Assembly (NCBI GenBank): GCA_018821535.1
Contig: JAHJLV010000057.1
Location: forward strand, 1-64,000
Reading direction: 5' to 3'
Length of the DNA stretch: 64,000 bases
Source of the DNA: Pseudomonadota bacterium
Lineage (GTDB): Bacteria; Desulfobacterota; Desulfobacteria; Desulfobacterales; Desulfobacteraceae
The position numbers and the translations under genes are program-made. Shown here one piece after another: positions 41,696-52,009 of this stretch (the first letter of the stretch is position 1; every line of letters starts with the position of its first letter). The notes under the pieces were generated by a model. The model saw nothing but the letters and a program-made list of their open reading frames with translations. It did no database searches and had not been told where the DNA came from.

Positions 41696-44110
41696 TTAAT
41701 GACCCGTATTATATTTTTCAAGAAGTTCCCGGGCAGCCTGGATACCTAAAAAATCTTTTTTTGAAACAAGCGCTTTTTCCAGATAGATTCTGGCTTCCGA
41801 AGGTTTGCCCTGTTTATCCAGTACAACAGCCAGATGATAATTGATCATATCATTTTCCGGATGTTGATCCATTGCAAGTTTAATGTTTTTATACGCCTCT
41901 TCCAGATTCCCCATCCTGCACTGCACCCAGCCTAATGTATCCAGCACGACACCGCCTTCAGGATTAAGCTTTGCAGCTTTTCTGGCAAGCTCAAGAGCTG
42001 CTTCAAGCTGGGTTTGCGTATCTGCAAATTCAGTTTTTATAAATGCTGAATTATTTGCCGCCACCCACATGTCCGGGTTATGCTTGAAAGCGTCATCATA
42101 TACCTGTTCAGCTTTAGTATATTCCTTGTCATTTTCATAGATATTTCCCAGAATTATCCATGCGCCCTTGTTTTTGGGATCTTTTTCCAGGGCATGATTA
42201 AATTTGTCAATGGCCCCTTGTTTTTCCCCCCGGGCAAGATAGATACGGGCCAGATTTTCATAGGGTTTTGACCACTCCGGTGTCAGTTCCATGGCTTTTT
42301 CAAATGCAGGCTGCGCCTTGTCCAGATCTTTTTTAACCAGATAAATTCCGCCCAAAAGATTCCAGGTAAAGGCTTCCTTGTCATTTTTATCCAGCCGCTC
42401 TTTACATAGACGGATACCCGCATCCGGATTTTCATCCATCACATGGAGCTGAATAAGACTGGAAAAAATCTGGCTGGAATCTGGATTTTTTTCATAACCG
42501 GATGTTAAAAATTCAATGGCTTTTTTATAGTCTTTCTGCACAGCATACACCTGGGCTGCTTTCATATAGCCATTGATCACATCCGGTTTTTTATCCATAA
42601 TCAACTGATACTGACCCAGGGCCTGATCATATTTTTTGGACACCAGATAAAAATCCCCCAGATCAATAATGGCCTGCAGGTTATCCGGGACAGTTTTTGC
42701 CGCACTGATCAGATTTTCTTCAGCCGCAGCCATGTCTTTTTTCACAATATTCACTTGTGCCAGGGCTTTATATAACACAGCCTTTTCTTCCACCTTATCA
42801 AAGGCGTTTTTCAGCACTTCTTCTGCCAGGTCCAGTTCCTTGTTTATCGCATGGGCCTGGGCAAGATTCAGATAAGCCTGGGTAAGCTGGGGTCTGTTTT
42901 CAACTACAGTTCTGAACTTAATCACTGCATTGGCCCCGTCTTTTCTGGACAGATACAGACGACCCTTGATAAAATGGGCATCCACATTTTTGGGATCTTC
43001 CTTGAGCACCTCATCTATCAGGGCTTCACCTTCACTGACTTTGGTTTCCACCAGCAACACTTTGGCAAGGGCCACTTTGGTTCTGATGATATCGGGATTG
43101 GCCGGATCAGGATTCAGTTCAAGGGTCTGCCGAAGCAGTTTTTCACTTTCATCCAGACGATTTGTTTTGGCATGAATTTCAGAAAGAAACAACCGGTATT
43201 CAAAATTATCCGGGGTATTCTCAATTCCCTGTTTGATAATATCTTCTGCAATCTGCACATCATTTGCATTCAGCCAGAAACTGGCAACTCCCAGCCGGAT
43301 TTTATCATCATCCGCATTATCAATAATGGCCTGCTCCAGCAGCTGAACCGCTTCAGGTTTTTTCTGCTGTGCCATGAACATTCTGGCCAGATTCAACCGA
43401 TAGGAAATCGATTCGGGTTCAAGCTCGATAATTCTCCTTAATTCCGATTCCACTGCATCAAAATTATTCTGGCTGGCTTCAAATTTTGCCACCATCAGCA
43501 GCATGGGAATTTCATCTGGATTTTTTTGTTTGCCTTCATACAGATATCTGCGCGCTGTTGGAAAATCTTTATCCTGCATGGCAAGAGAAGACAGCATGAT
43601 GAACATATCCGGCTTTGCACATCCGGACTGATATAAACTTTTCAGAATATCCCCTGCTGCGTCAAATTCCCTTTGAACAAAATGAATTGATGCTTTGAGC
43701 AGATTTCCTTCGATATGGGCCTTGTCTTTTTCCAGAATGGCCTCTGCCTGAATCATGGCTTTGTCATAGGCCCGTCCGCCCACCAGAATTTTGCCCAGCA
43801 GCACGCGGGCCTCCAGATTATCAGGGTCCAGTTCAATTGATTTGGACAACATGCCATAGCCCTGGTTGAAGTCCTTCAGCTCCAGATACGTTTTCCCCAG
43901 GCGGTAATAGGCCTCACCATATTCCGGATCGATCTGCAGGGCATTTTTATATTCAAGCTGTGCCTTTACAAAATCCTTTTGCTCAAAAAGCTGGTTTCCT
44001 TTTTCTATAAAGGCAAGCTTTTTATCTTCAGGGCTGGAACAGGCGGCAAAAAACACCAGCACCAAAGATAAACATATGAAAATAAACCCTCGTATAAAAT
44101 TTAATTTCAT
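41696..44110 (-). CDS. PrsT-like TPR-repeat lipoprotein
   Basis: 804 aa. The signal peptide ends in lipobox FAAC (Cys at about 24), so it is anchored in a membrane on the periplasmic side. The rest is a chain of about twenty tetratricopeptide repeats, with the typical A-x-x-x-Y...P spacing (for example EYGEAYYRLGKTYLEL). TPR proteins of this size are standard in XrtA-type EPS loci. It likely scaffolds the export complex. Confidence 0.9.
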   Translation of the reverse strand: MKLNFIRGFIFICLSLVLVFFAACSSPEDKKLAFIEKGNQLFEQKDFVKAQLEYKNALQIDPEYGEAYYRLGKTYLELKDFNQGYGMLSKSIELDPDNLEARVLLGKILVGGRAYDKAMIQAEAILEKDKAHIEGNLLKASIHFVQREFDAAGDILKSLYQSGCAKPDMFIMLSSLAMQDKDFPTARRYLYEGKQKNPDEIPMLLMVAKFEASQNNFDAVESELRRIIELEPESISYRLNLARMFMAQQKKPEAVQLLEQAIIDNADDDKIRLGVASFWLNANDVQIAEDIIKQGIENTPDNFEYRLFLSEIHAKTNRLDESEKLLRQTLELNPDPANPDIIRTKVALAKVLLVETKVSEGEALIDEVLKEDPKNVDAHFIKGRLYLSRKDGANAVIKFRTVVENRPQLTQAYLNLAQAHAINKELDLAEEVLKNAFDKVEEKAVLYKALAQVNIVKKDMAAAEENLISAAKTVPDNLQAIIDLGDFYLVSKKYDQALGQYQLIMDKKPDVINGYMKAAQVYAVQKDYKKAIEFLTSGYEKNPDSSQIFSSLIQLHVMDENPDAGIRLCKERLDKNDKEAFTWNLLGGIYLVKKDLDKAQPAFEKAMELTPEWSKPYENLARIYLARGEKQGAIDKFNHALEKDPKNKGAWIILGNIYENDKEYTKAEQVYDDAFKHNPDMWVAANNSAFIKTEFADTQTQLEAALELARKAAKLNPEGGVVLDTLGWVQCRMGNLEEAYKNIKLAMDQHPENDMINYHLAVVLDKQGKPSEARIYLEKALVSKKDFLGIQAARELLEKYNTGH

Positions 44111-44141
44111 TTATAACTCCTATTCATCATTTTTTCAGTTA

Positions 44142-45782
44142 TTATATAAAACCCCTCAAAACCAGAAGGCACAGGACGACAAGAAAAGGTCTGACAACCC
44201 CGTTCAATTTCCCACGCAACTCTCCTGCAAGGACATCATAACTGAAAAACATGACCAGCACTTTTGCAAGTGTTGTGCCAGCATTGATTTCCAGGAGATG
44301 CATGGACGGCAGGTTGGGAAAAATCAGGACCACAATAAACACCAGAATATCCATTGTGGTAATTTTGAACCCTTCTCTTCTCCGGGTCAGATTCAGTGTC
44401 ATGACCACTGAAATGACCAGGAAAATAAAAAAAACATTATTAATAAAATGCCAGGACACATTCATCCATGGACCTGGATCAGCTTCGGTCATATAAATCA
44501 GCAAAGGGATGACCATGTAGATGCAAAGCCGTAAAACAGGCTCCTTGAACCTGCCCTTGAAAATCAGACAGCACCCTGAGATCATCAGAATCAAAGCAAT
44601 TGAAATACTGGAAAAATACAGGGGAATCTGTGCAGGAATCATCACCTGCCAAAGCAATACCAGAATAAATCCGTATTTTAAGACCCCGAACGACAGCCGG
44701 ATAAAAATATTTTTTTCCTTTAATACTTTCAGCTGTTTTTTGATAAACGTATCAAAGTATCCATCTCTTCTGAATGCCCATTTTTTTCGTCTTCCCCAGT
44801 ACATGGAAAACAGAATGATACAGGACAAAAACAAAAATCCGCCCAGATGCACCCATCCGGAATAATACCTGAAAATAACGGCAAGCCCGATAAACAAAGC
44901 CTGGATAATATAAATGATCAATACGGCTTCAGAATGAAAAAAGCCAAAATCAATGAGCTTGTGATGGAAATGATTTTTGTCTGCCTTGAACGGAGAGCGC
45001 TTTTTCATGATCCGCTCAACCATTACCGTCAAGGTATCCAGAATGGGAAAACCAATGATAGGCAAAGCCATCAGCTTGCTGTAAGGCGCATTGGTCTGGG
45101 TGATCACAATGGTAAAAACCACCAGTAAAAACCCCAGAAGCTGACTGCCCGCATCCCCCATGAACAAAACTGCAGGATGGGTGTTAAACCGCAGAAAACC
45201 TGCAATCGCACCCACCATGGCCATGGCCATGAGCGCAATCTGAACGTTCCCGCATTTATGGGCAAGAAAAACAATTAAAACAAAACTGAGCATGGATAAT
45301 CCACCGGCAAGCCCGTCCAGCCCATCTGCCAAATTAATGGCGTTTGTCACGCCTAAAATAACAAAAAGCGTCAACGGAACAGACAGGTAAACCGGCAGAA
45401 CACATTCCGGCGCTGCAAAGACACCCACACAGGTAATCTTGACCCCCCCGAACAGAATCACAATCAAGGCGGCCGCTGCCTGGGGAATAATCTTCTGCCT
45501 TGCCCGCATGGGCTTGATATCATCCACCAGACCGAAAATAAAAATAAGGATAGACCCCATCAACACTGAAGTGAAAAAAAGATCCCTGGGCGCCCAGATC
45601 AGCATGGGGATAAAAGCACCGATAAACAATGATATCCCGCCGGTTTTGGGCATGGGCATCACATGCACCTTTCTTTCATCCGGCACATCCACAATATGCA
45701 TGCGAAAGGCCAGACGCTTGAATACCGGCACCACTGCAATGGTGAGAAAAAGCGAAACTATAAAAACCGTAAACAGATTCAT
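44142..45782 (-). CDS. WecA/MraY-family UDP-sugar:undecaprenyl-phosphate sugar-1-P transferase
   Basis: 546 aa polytopic enzyme that starts lipid-linked repeat-unit synthesis. The catalytic region NAINLADGLDGLAGG and the His-rich KNHFHHKLID loop are both present. The usual WecA length is about 360; here 170 more residues add further hydrophobic segments at the C-terminus, of unknown purpose. It lies 12 bases after the exosortase gene. Confidence 0.9.
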   Translation of the reverse strand: MNLFTVFIVSLFLTIAVVPVFKRLAFRMHIVDVPDERKVHVMPMPKTGGISLFIGAFIPMLIWAPRDLFFTSVLMGSILIFIFGLVDDIKPMRARQKIIPQAAAALIVILFGGVKITCVGVFAAPECVLPVYLSVPLTLFVILGVTNAINLADGLDGLAGGLSMLSFVLIVFLAHKCGNVQIALMAMAMVGAIAGFLRFNTHPAVLFMGDAGSQLLGFLLVVFTIVITQTNAPYSKLMALPIIGFPILDTLTVMVERIMKKRSPFKADKNHFHHKLIDFGFFHSEAVLIIYIIQALFIGLAVIFRYYSGWVHLGGFLFLSCIILFSMYWGRRKKWAFRRDGYFDTFIKKQLKVLKEKNIFIRLSFGVLKYGFILVLLWQVMIPAQIPLYFSSISIALILMISGCCLIFKGRFKEPVLRLCIYMVIPLLIYMTEADPGPWMNVSWHFINNVFFIFLVISVVMTLNLTRRREGFKITTMDILVFIVVLIFPNLPSMHLLEINAGTTLAKVLVMFFSYDVLAGELRGKLNGVVRPFLVVLCLLVLRGFI

Positions 45783-45794
45783 GTCATCTTTAAA

Positions 45795-47357
45795 TTATTT
45801 TTCTTCAAATTGATTTTTTTTCAGGAATATATCTAAATTCTTCATCATTGTCCTTACAAATTCATCCATGCGGTCTCTTGCGATATCCATTGATTCAGTT
45901 TTTGACACCTGTGTAATCGGCCGGATAAACAGATCATGGGTATTGTCTTTTTGTATGGCATGAAGCGCAAGATGATACCGGTTGATATTCTTATCTTCAG
46001 ACACTTTGCTTTTTGTCTGGAACCAGAAATAAACCAGATTCTTCTGCCCCATGGATTCCATCACCATTTCTATAACAGGCAGGGAACCAAAAACCGGAAC
46101 ATCCTTTACAATACGCTTTTTCTGGGAAATCGTCTTCCATCCGGAAGATGGCAGACACACGGTCGGGGAGTGAAAAAAATTAACATTCTCAAGAAAGGCC
46201 GTGCTCCTGTATCCCATGTACAGGGATATGGCTTTCCCATCCGGGTTGACATACACGCCGGAAAAAGCCTCTTCTGCCCCGGAAGCGTCAATAATTTCAG
46301 GATCAACAATTTCAGATCTTCCTTCCCACCCATCAAAAGACAATGGAAAGCTTTCTATTCCCCCTGTTATTTTCAGTGGCGGCAATGCCTGAGTATTGAG
46401 TGTCAAAAACCCCACTGTAACCAGAAGAACAACTGAAACAACAAAGGCGGTCATGCTTAAATTTTTATCATTGATTTCAGACCCGGTAAACGGCGTTGGA
46501 ACAGACTTTTTTCCTTTTGGCGGAAAAAGCCGCAAAAATCTTCCAAAAATAAAGAGAAAAATAAAAGCCGCAATAAAAATGGCAAGGCCCTGAAAATCAT
46601 GAAAAAACCCCTCTGCCATCTGTGACCCGAACTGGTAGGTTAAAATACCTGCAATACCGATTCTCAAAACGTTTGTAAAAACCGCAATGGGGATGGTTGC
46701 AATAAAGCACAGAACACGTTTCCAGGTCACTTTTTCAAAAAAATAACCGTATATGATTCCCAGGGCCATCAAGGGAAAAAGAAATCTTAAACCGCTGCAG
46801 GCATCCACCACCTGCAGTTTTGTTATTCCCAGATCAATCACATTTCCGCTGACATGCACGGAATACCCGAAAAATCGTAAAAATGCGCCGCCCAGCTCTG
46901 AGGAAATATTTTTCAAAAAAACCCCCACAGTTCTATCCAAAACGGTGGGCAGGGGAATCATGAAAATTAAAAAACACAATGGCAGGCTGAATTTTTTGAA
47001 AAAATCCCACCCAAAACAGAAAATGGCAAACAAAATTATCAGAACAGGCAGCGCAGGTCTTGAAATATGTCCGCTGGACCCTAAAATCCCATAGATGGAA
47101 AGCAATACAAAAACAATCAGAAACGGAAAAACAAACCAGTTGTTTTTAAATTCAATTTCATTGAGATATGGTTTTTTCTCCCAGAAAAGATACAGGGAAA
47201 TAAACGGGATCAATAACCCGAATGAATAGTCATCATTGGTGGTCCATGTGTTATACAAAGAACTGAAAGGAATCCAGTATGCAGCAATAAACAGCAAAAC
47301 AAGAACCGCTGCCTGAAAAACCGGTTTGTTGTAAAATTTGGTTTCCGATATCAACAT
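45795..47357 (-). CDS. Exosortase fused to EpsI domain
   Basis: 520 aa. The N-terminal 300 residues form a polytopic exosortase with the catalytic Cys-Arg-His set at C187 (DACSGLRF), R232 (NVLRI) and H253 (FHDFQG). The C-terminal half is an EpsI-type periplasmic domain (YMGYRS, CLPSSGW). Exosortases cleave PEP-CTERM-type tags and place proteins into the EPS or on the surface. The tag at the end of the 35598-36251 product (VPVPSS) looks like that of the XrtD/VPLPA class, which is also often fused to EpsI. Class assignment is tentative. Confidence 0.92.
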   Translation of the reverse strand: MLISETKFYNKPVFQAAVLVLLFIAAYWIPFSSLYNTWTTNDDYSFGLLIPFISLYLFWEKKPYLNEIEFKNNWFVFPFLIVFVLLSIYGILGSSGHISRPALPVLIILFAIFCFGWDFFKKFSLPLCFLIFMIPLPTVLDRTVGVFLKNISSELGGAFLRFFGYSVHVSGNVIDLGITKLQVVDACSGLRFLFPLMALGIIYGYFFEKVTWKRVLCFIATIPIAVFTNVLRIGIAGILTYQFGSQMAEGFFHDFQGLAIFIAAFIFLFIFGRFLRLFPPKGKKSVPTPFTGSEINDKNLSMTAFVVSVVLLVTVGFLTLNTQALPPLKITGGIESFPLSFDGWEGRSEIVDPEIIDASGAEEAFSGVYVNPDGKAISLYMGYRSTAFLENVNFFHSPTVCLPSSGWKTISQKKRIVKDVPVFGSLPVIEMVMESMGQKNLVYFWFQTKSKVSEDKNINRYHLALHAIQKDNTHDLFIRPITQVSKTESMDIARDRMDEFVRTMMKNLDIFLKKNQFEEK

Positions 47358-47360
47358 AAT

Positions 47361-48407
47361 TTATAAAACCCCTTTCATATTGCCCTGCATGGGGTCCTGC
47401 CCCACATCGTAAAATGGTATATTATCAATATCCACACTTTTACCGGCCATACTCCTGATCTTGTTTGTCACCACCCATTTTACAGGATGCCTGATATATT
47501 TTTTCATCACCGGAGATGCAGACCCGATCATCCAGCAGTTTTTCGGGCATTTTTTCACAAGCGCTCTTACCTTCTGCGCATTCGGACCATTCCATATTTC
47601 TTCAAAACTGGCGGTTTCCCTGATATTCCCAAAACTTTTAAACCAGTATTTTTCCTCCATCCCGTTGCAGGGCAGAATTTCGCCATAAGGATCAATAAAA
47701 AAGTTTTCAGTGCCAGCCTCGCAGGGAAGCATGCGCGGGTTTCCCCGGATATAATTGATCAGGCCCAGATTAAAAAATGCCCGAAACCAGCTTTTAGGTT
47801 TTTTTTCTTTAAGCAGACGGTTGATCAGTTCCTTAAAATCATCGATCACTTCTTCTTTATTGGTAATGATATTGTCATCCTTATGAAAATAAAACGAATT
47901 ATGAAAAGCCGCTGTTGCAAATTCCATATCCAGTTGTTTTGCCAAGGCATGCAGCCAGAGCATATCTTCAGAATTATTATTGGATACGGTAATCCCGAAC
48001 CCGACATCTTTACGGCCCATTTGCCTCAAGCCCAGAAGCGTTCGAAGTCCTTTATCAAAACCGCCCTCTCTTCCCCGGAGCGCATCATTTTTTTGAGAAA
48101 GTCCTTCAAGTGACACCCGGAACCCAAGGTCTGGAAACTTTTGCGCCAGAGCCAGTACCCGATCTGTATAAAATCCGCTGGTGGAAATACATACCCGTTT
48201 GGATTTTTTAAAAATAACCTCGACCAGATCTTCAAGATCTTCCCGGATCAAGGGTTCTCCACCGGTAATATTGGTCACATTCACCTGGGGCATTTTTTCA
48301 AGATCCCGTGCAGTAATCTCTTTATCCTGATCCGTTGGATGATTCCATATATCGCACATTTTGCAGCGCATGGGGCAACGAAAGGTTGTGATAACAGATG
48401 CTTCCAT
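47361..48407 (-). CDS. Radical SAM protein with SPASM-like C-terminus
   Basis: 348 aa from the ATG at 48407, which has AGGAG just upstream and avoids overlap with the previous gene; the frame is open to 48545. The radical SAM motif is CPMRCKMC (C11, C15, C18), followed by TGGEPLIR. The C-terminus has further Cys (LPCEAGTENF, LPCNGMEE, CPKNC) that could hold an auxiliary cluster. Substrate unknown; in this locus a sugar-lipid or a peptide modification is possible. Confidence 0.87.
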   Translation of the reverse strand: MEASVITTFRCPMRCKMCDIWNHPTDQDKEITARDLEKMPQVNVTNITGGEPLIREDLEDLVEVIFKKSKRVCISTSGFYTDRVLALAQKFPDLGFRVSLEGLSQKNDALRGREGGFDKGLRTLLGLRQMGRKDVGFGITVSNNNSEDMLWLHALAKQLDMEFATAAFHNSFYFHKDDNIITNKEEVIDDFKELINRLLKEKKPKSWFRAFFNLGLINYIRGNPRMLPCEAGTENFFIDPYGEILPCNGMEEKYWFKSFGNIRETASFEEIWNGPNAQKVRALVKKCPKNCWMIGSASPVMKKYIRHPVKWVVTNKIRSMAGKSVDIDNIPFYDVGQDPMQGNMKGVL

Positions 48408-48408
48408 T

Positions 48409-49509
48409 TTATCTCCTGACAATTGATAAATACAGATCTTCCATCTGATCTGTAATGGTGTCCCAGGAATATTTTTCCAGAACATGGTCTCTTGCAGCCT
48501 GCTTTTTAGCTTCCACCTTTTCAGGATGGTGTAACAGGTATTCAAGTTTGTTTCTTAAATCCGGAACATCCCGGTTTTTAAATGTATATCCAAAATCCTC
48601 AACCGCCTCCCTGTTTTCCGGAATATCACTGGAAAGACAGCAGCTCCCATAACTCATGGCTTCCAGCAATGCTATGGGAAGCCCCTCAAGCGTAGATGGC
48701 AGACAAAACACATAGGCATTGCTGAACAGTTCTTCGAGCAATTGCCCGGTCACAAAACCGGGAAAAATAATCCTGCTGTCATCTGCTGCCAGTTCCTTGA
48801 GCCTTGCCTTGAATTCTTCAGCATGGGCCGCATCACCCGCCACCACAAGCTTCATGTCTGTATAAATCCCTCTGAACGCCTCGATTAAAAAATCCGGCCC
48901 TTTTTCTGCAACCAGACGGGCAGCAAACAATATATACTTATCTTTTTCAAGCCCGAGTTCTAAAATCTTATCCGGTTTTCGATATTCCACCACATTTACA
49001 CCCGTTGGAATATAACTCACTTTTTTTCCGTATTGTTGTTCAAAATAGGTCTTCTGTACCTTGGAAACCGCCGTGGTGACATTGGGAAAATATACTGCTG
49101 TATAATCACTGAGCTTTAAAAACGTTCGCCCGATAAACCCCCATTTATCCCGCTGCCATTCAATCCCATGGGTCTGAACCACAGAAGGAATCCCCACCAT
49201 CCGTGGAAACACCGAAAACAATGAAGGACCGATGGCATGCACATGGACAATATCCGCATCCCGCCGCTTTAAAACATCCAGCGTGGCATTAAAACAGATC
49301 GACAGCTTATGCAGGCTTTTTGTATTCACAGAAGGCACCGTCCGGATCTGCATCCCTTTATACACCCCGTCAACCGTCCCGTAATCCCGGCTGGTATACA
49401 CCACAACCTCATGGCCTTTTTTCACCAGACGGCTGCCGATCTCTTCGGTGAGCTTTTCAATCCCCCCGCCAATGGGAATCCCCTTAACAGCTACAAATGA
49501 GATTTTCAT
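48409..49509 (-). CDS. Glycosyltransferase, GT4-type
   Basis: 366 aa, GT-B fold retaining transferase. PIGGGIEKLTEEIG marks the N-terminal domain; FAARLVAEKGPDFLIEAF and EGLPIALLEAMSYG (donor-binding E-x7-E) the C-terminal domain. Starts within the stop of the next upstream gene (4-base overlap). Adds one sugar of the repeat unit; specificity unknown. Confidence 0.92.
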   Translation of the reverse strand: MKISFVAVKGIPIGGGIEKLTEEIGSRLVKKGHEVVVYTSRDYGTVDGVYKGMQIRTVPSVNTKSLHKLSICFNATLDVLKRRDADIVHVHAIGPSLFSVFPRMVGIPSVVQTHGIEWQRDKWGFIGRTFLKLSDYTAVYFPNVTTAVSKVQKTYFEQQYGKKVSYIPTGVNVVEYRKPDKILELGLEKDKYILFAARLVAEKGPDFLIEAFRGIYTDMKLVVAGDAAHAEEFKARLKELAADDSRIIFPGFVTGQLLEELFSNAYVFCLPSTLEGLPIALLEAMSYGSCCLSSDIPENREAVEDFGYTFKNRDVPDLRNKLEYLLHHPEKVEAKKQAARDHVLEKYSWDTITDQMEDLYLSIVRR

Positions 49510-50750
49510 CCTAAAAGTCCATCTTTCATAGCTATCGCGTTTTGATACACCTGGATCAGTTTTTCGTAATGCACTTCAGGGTTATAACAATCTTCTACTT
49601 TTTGCCTGCCGGCTTTTCCCATCTGGATAATTTCAGATTCCGGGCAATCTAAAAACAAATTAAGTTTTTCAGTTAAATCATCCGCATTGCCGGATTCAAA
49701 TAAAAAACCATTCTTACCTTCTTCAATCATTTCCGGGATACCACCTATCCTTGCCCCGATCACAGGTTTACCATACGCAAATGCCTCAAGTATGGATATC
49801 GGTGCATTCTCATACCATTCAGAAGGAATGACCACAGCTTTTGCTTTGCAAGTGATATCCTTAAGCTCATCCCCCGAAAGATAACCGGTAAATTCAATCC
49901 TTTGATCATTTTGGACTAAATTTTCAAGGTTTTGTCTTTCTGGCCCGTCCCCTGCAATTTTCAACAGAATATTTTTGGATTTAACATTCTTGAACGCACG
50001 CACAAGGGTTTCTATCCCTTTTTCAGGGGACAATCGCCCGATATATACCAGATAATTTTCAGGTTCAAAATCCGGCTCAAAATTTTCATTAACTATATAA
50101 TTAGGAATATAGACAATCTGGTTTTCAGCCCACCCGAATTCGATGAGTTTGTCTCTCAAAAACTGGCTGGGAGCGATTAAAAAGCTGATGTTATTTTTAT
50201 ATTTACTAAAGAAATCATTGAACCACGACTCAAACGCATAAACTGCCGAGGCAATAAAACTGTTTTTATGACACTTGTTTAAAACAGCCTTATAGTATTT
50301 GCCACCCTTGCAATCTTCACACACCCCGCTTCCATACATTAACTTATAACTTGGACAAATCAGCTTATAGTCATGCAATGTCATAACAACCGGAATATTT
50401 TTTTCTTTCGCAAGATCAAGCACAGATGTTGTTAATCTGCCATAAATATTATGGGCATGGATTACATCAGGATTAAACTCTGTTAACAACGCCTTCAGGT
50501 TCTTTTTTGACTCTGAAGAATATATAATTTCCTTCATTGTTCTAAACATGCCTAAACCGGGTTTTAAACTGTCTGTTCTCATATCTTCAGGAAAAAAATC
50601 AGCATACTTTGAATCCGCATCATCATTTGTTCTTCTGGCAAAGGCTTCAACAGTATGACCTTGAAATCTGAATAAATTCATTTCTCCAAAATATACCTGC
50701 TCAGAACCGCCTCGAAGATAGTGGTAATTATTTAAAAATAGCAGTTTCAT
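49506..50750 (-). CDS. Glycosyltransferase, GT4-type
   Basis: 414 aa GT-B enzyme. NYHYLRGGSEQVYF at the start, VYIGRLSPEKGIETL and ENAPISILEAFAYGKPVIG in the donor domain. A CEDCKGGKYYK segment between the domains is common in a subset of such transferases. Overlaps the next GT4 gene by 4 bases. Confidence 0.92.
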   Translation of the reverse strand: MKLLFLNNYHYLRGGSEQVYFGEMNLFRFQGHTVEAFARRTNDDADSKYADFFPEDMRTDSLKPGLGMFRTMKEIIYSSESKKNLKALLTEFNPDVIHAHNIYGRLTTSVLDLAKEKNIPVVMTLHDYKLICPSYKLMYGSGVCEDCKGGKYYKAVLNKCHKNSFIASAVYAFESWFNDFFSKYKNNISFLIAPSQFLRDKLIEFGWAENQIVYIPNYIVNENFEPDFEPENYLVYIGRLSPEKGIETLVRAFKNVKSKNILLKIAGDGPERQNLENLVQNDQRIEFTGYLSGDELKDITCKAKAVVIPSEWYENAPISILEAFAYGKPVIGARIGGIPEMIEEGKNGFLFESGNADDLTEKLNLFLDCPESEIIQMGKAGRQKVEDCYNPEVHYEKLIQVYQNAIAMKDGLLG

Positions 50751-50803
50751 TACGAATAGATCTCATTGATTCTCAAACAATAATTAAAATTTTATGGATA
50801 GAC

Positions 50804-51850
50804 TTATTTAAAAATCATCTGTTTTAGAGTTTTAAACGGATTTTTAAATCTGCTAGCACTAAGCAGATATGCCAATACAACATGGAAAGGAAATATTGCT
50901 ATATAAATCAGCAACCAAAGATAATTGGGCTTTTTCCCTGACATCTGATATCCCAACTCAGCAGCGTCTTTTCCACATATAATTTCGACCAGAAAAATTT
51001 CTGAAGAAGACAGCATGGTTTTCCATTTGTCGATTAGAGATGAATCAAACCCTACAGTTTTTTTCGCATAGGAGATGTTCGAAGACATGGATACAGATGT
51101 TTCAAGCATCATTTCATCATATTCTGTTCCGATGAATTCGCATACATTCTGAAGGTGCTCTTTTGGCTCTGTTACAAATTGTTCATAAAACACCTTGATA
51201 ATTTTTGTTTCTCCATAACGCTGGAACGCCGCATTTCCTGAGTTTACAGCTCTTTTCCATAAAATGCTCTGGGTGATGGGATGATAATTTATTTTTGCTC
51301 TTATAATTTCAAAAAGGGGCTGTTTTTGGCGTTTGGCTGCTTTCCATTTATTCTTTTGGGACAGAACCACTGCTCTGGGATCGCGAATCATATTTATAAA
51401 CTGGGCTTCTGGAAAATGGCTTAAAATCTGATCAATAAAAAAAACATGGTTAGGTGTCTGGTCACCGGCATGCTTCTTTCTTTTTTGATTGGCTTCATAT
51501 TCGAACAGACATCTTAATAAAGCAGCAAAATTTTTTTCCCCCTTCTTGTTAAACTGTTCATTTACTTTTTGAACAGCATCCGGGTATTCCTGATATTCAG
51601 ATTTTCTGTAATAATCCTTTCGCTGGATGGTAATAAATTGATTGATAAATTTTGCAGTAAGTTTATCATTTTCAAACAGACTGTCTGACAGGAAATAAGA
51701 CTGGTATTCCCGCATGAAATGGGTTTCATTTAAAAAATACAAATCAGGACCTTTACTCAGGCTTCTGGCCATAAGCGTTGTCCCGGTTCTGGCCATTCCA
51801 ACAATAAAAATCAATCTCTGATTATTAATATTTTTAAATAATGAACCCAT
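50804..51850 (-). CDS. Sulfotransferase
   Basis: 348 aa, PAPS-dependent. The 5'-phosphosulfate loop is GMARTGTTLMAR (18-29) and the 3'-phosphate motif is INMIRDPRAVVLSQ. No Shine-Dalgarno site is visible before the ATG at 51850. It sits among glycosyltransferases, and a PAPS-forming enzyme is encoded at the end of the locus (63178 on), so sulfation of the polysaccharide is the likely role. The last 30 residues are hydrophobic and may attach it to the membrane. Confidence 0.9.
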   Translation of the reverse strand: MGSLFKNINNQRLIFIVGMARTGTTLMARSLSKGPDLYFLNETHFMREYQSYFLSDSLFENDKLTAKFINQFITIQRKDYYRKSEYQEYPDAVQKVNEQFNKKGEKNFAALLRCLFEYEANQKRKKHAGDQTPNHVFFIDQILSHFPEAQFINMIRDPRAVVLSQKNKWKAAKRQKQPLFEIIRAKINYHPITQSILWKRAVNSGNAAFQRYGETKIIKVFYEQFVTEPKEHLQNVCEFIGTEYDEMMLETSVSMSSNISYAKKTVGFDSSLIDKWKTMLSSSEIFLVEIICGKDAAELGYQMSGKKPNYLWLLIYIAIFPFHVVLAYLLSASRFKNPFKTLKQMIFK

Positions 51851-52009
51851 ATTTTGTCAAAACCCCCGACTTCTGTCCAAATAACCCACCCAGTCAATAA
51901 CTAACGTGATCAAGCAAAAACCGACACTTTTTCTAAACTCATTTTTCCATTTCCCATAATATCCCAATGAGTTTGCCTACCAGATTTTTCAACTTATTTA
52001 ACGTCAGTC

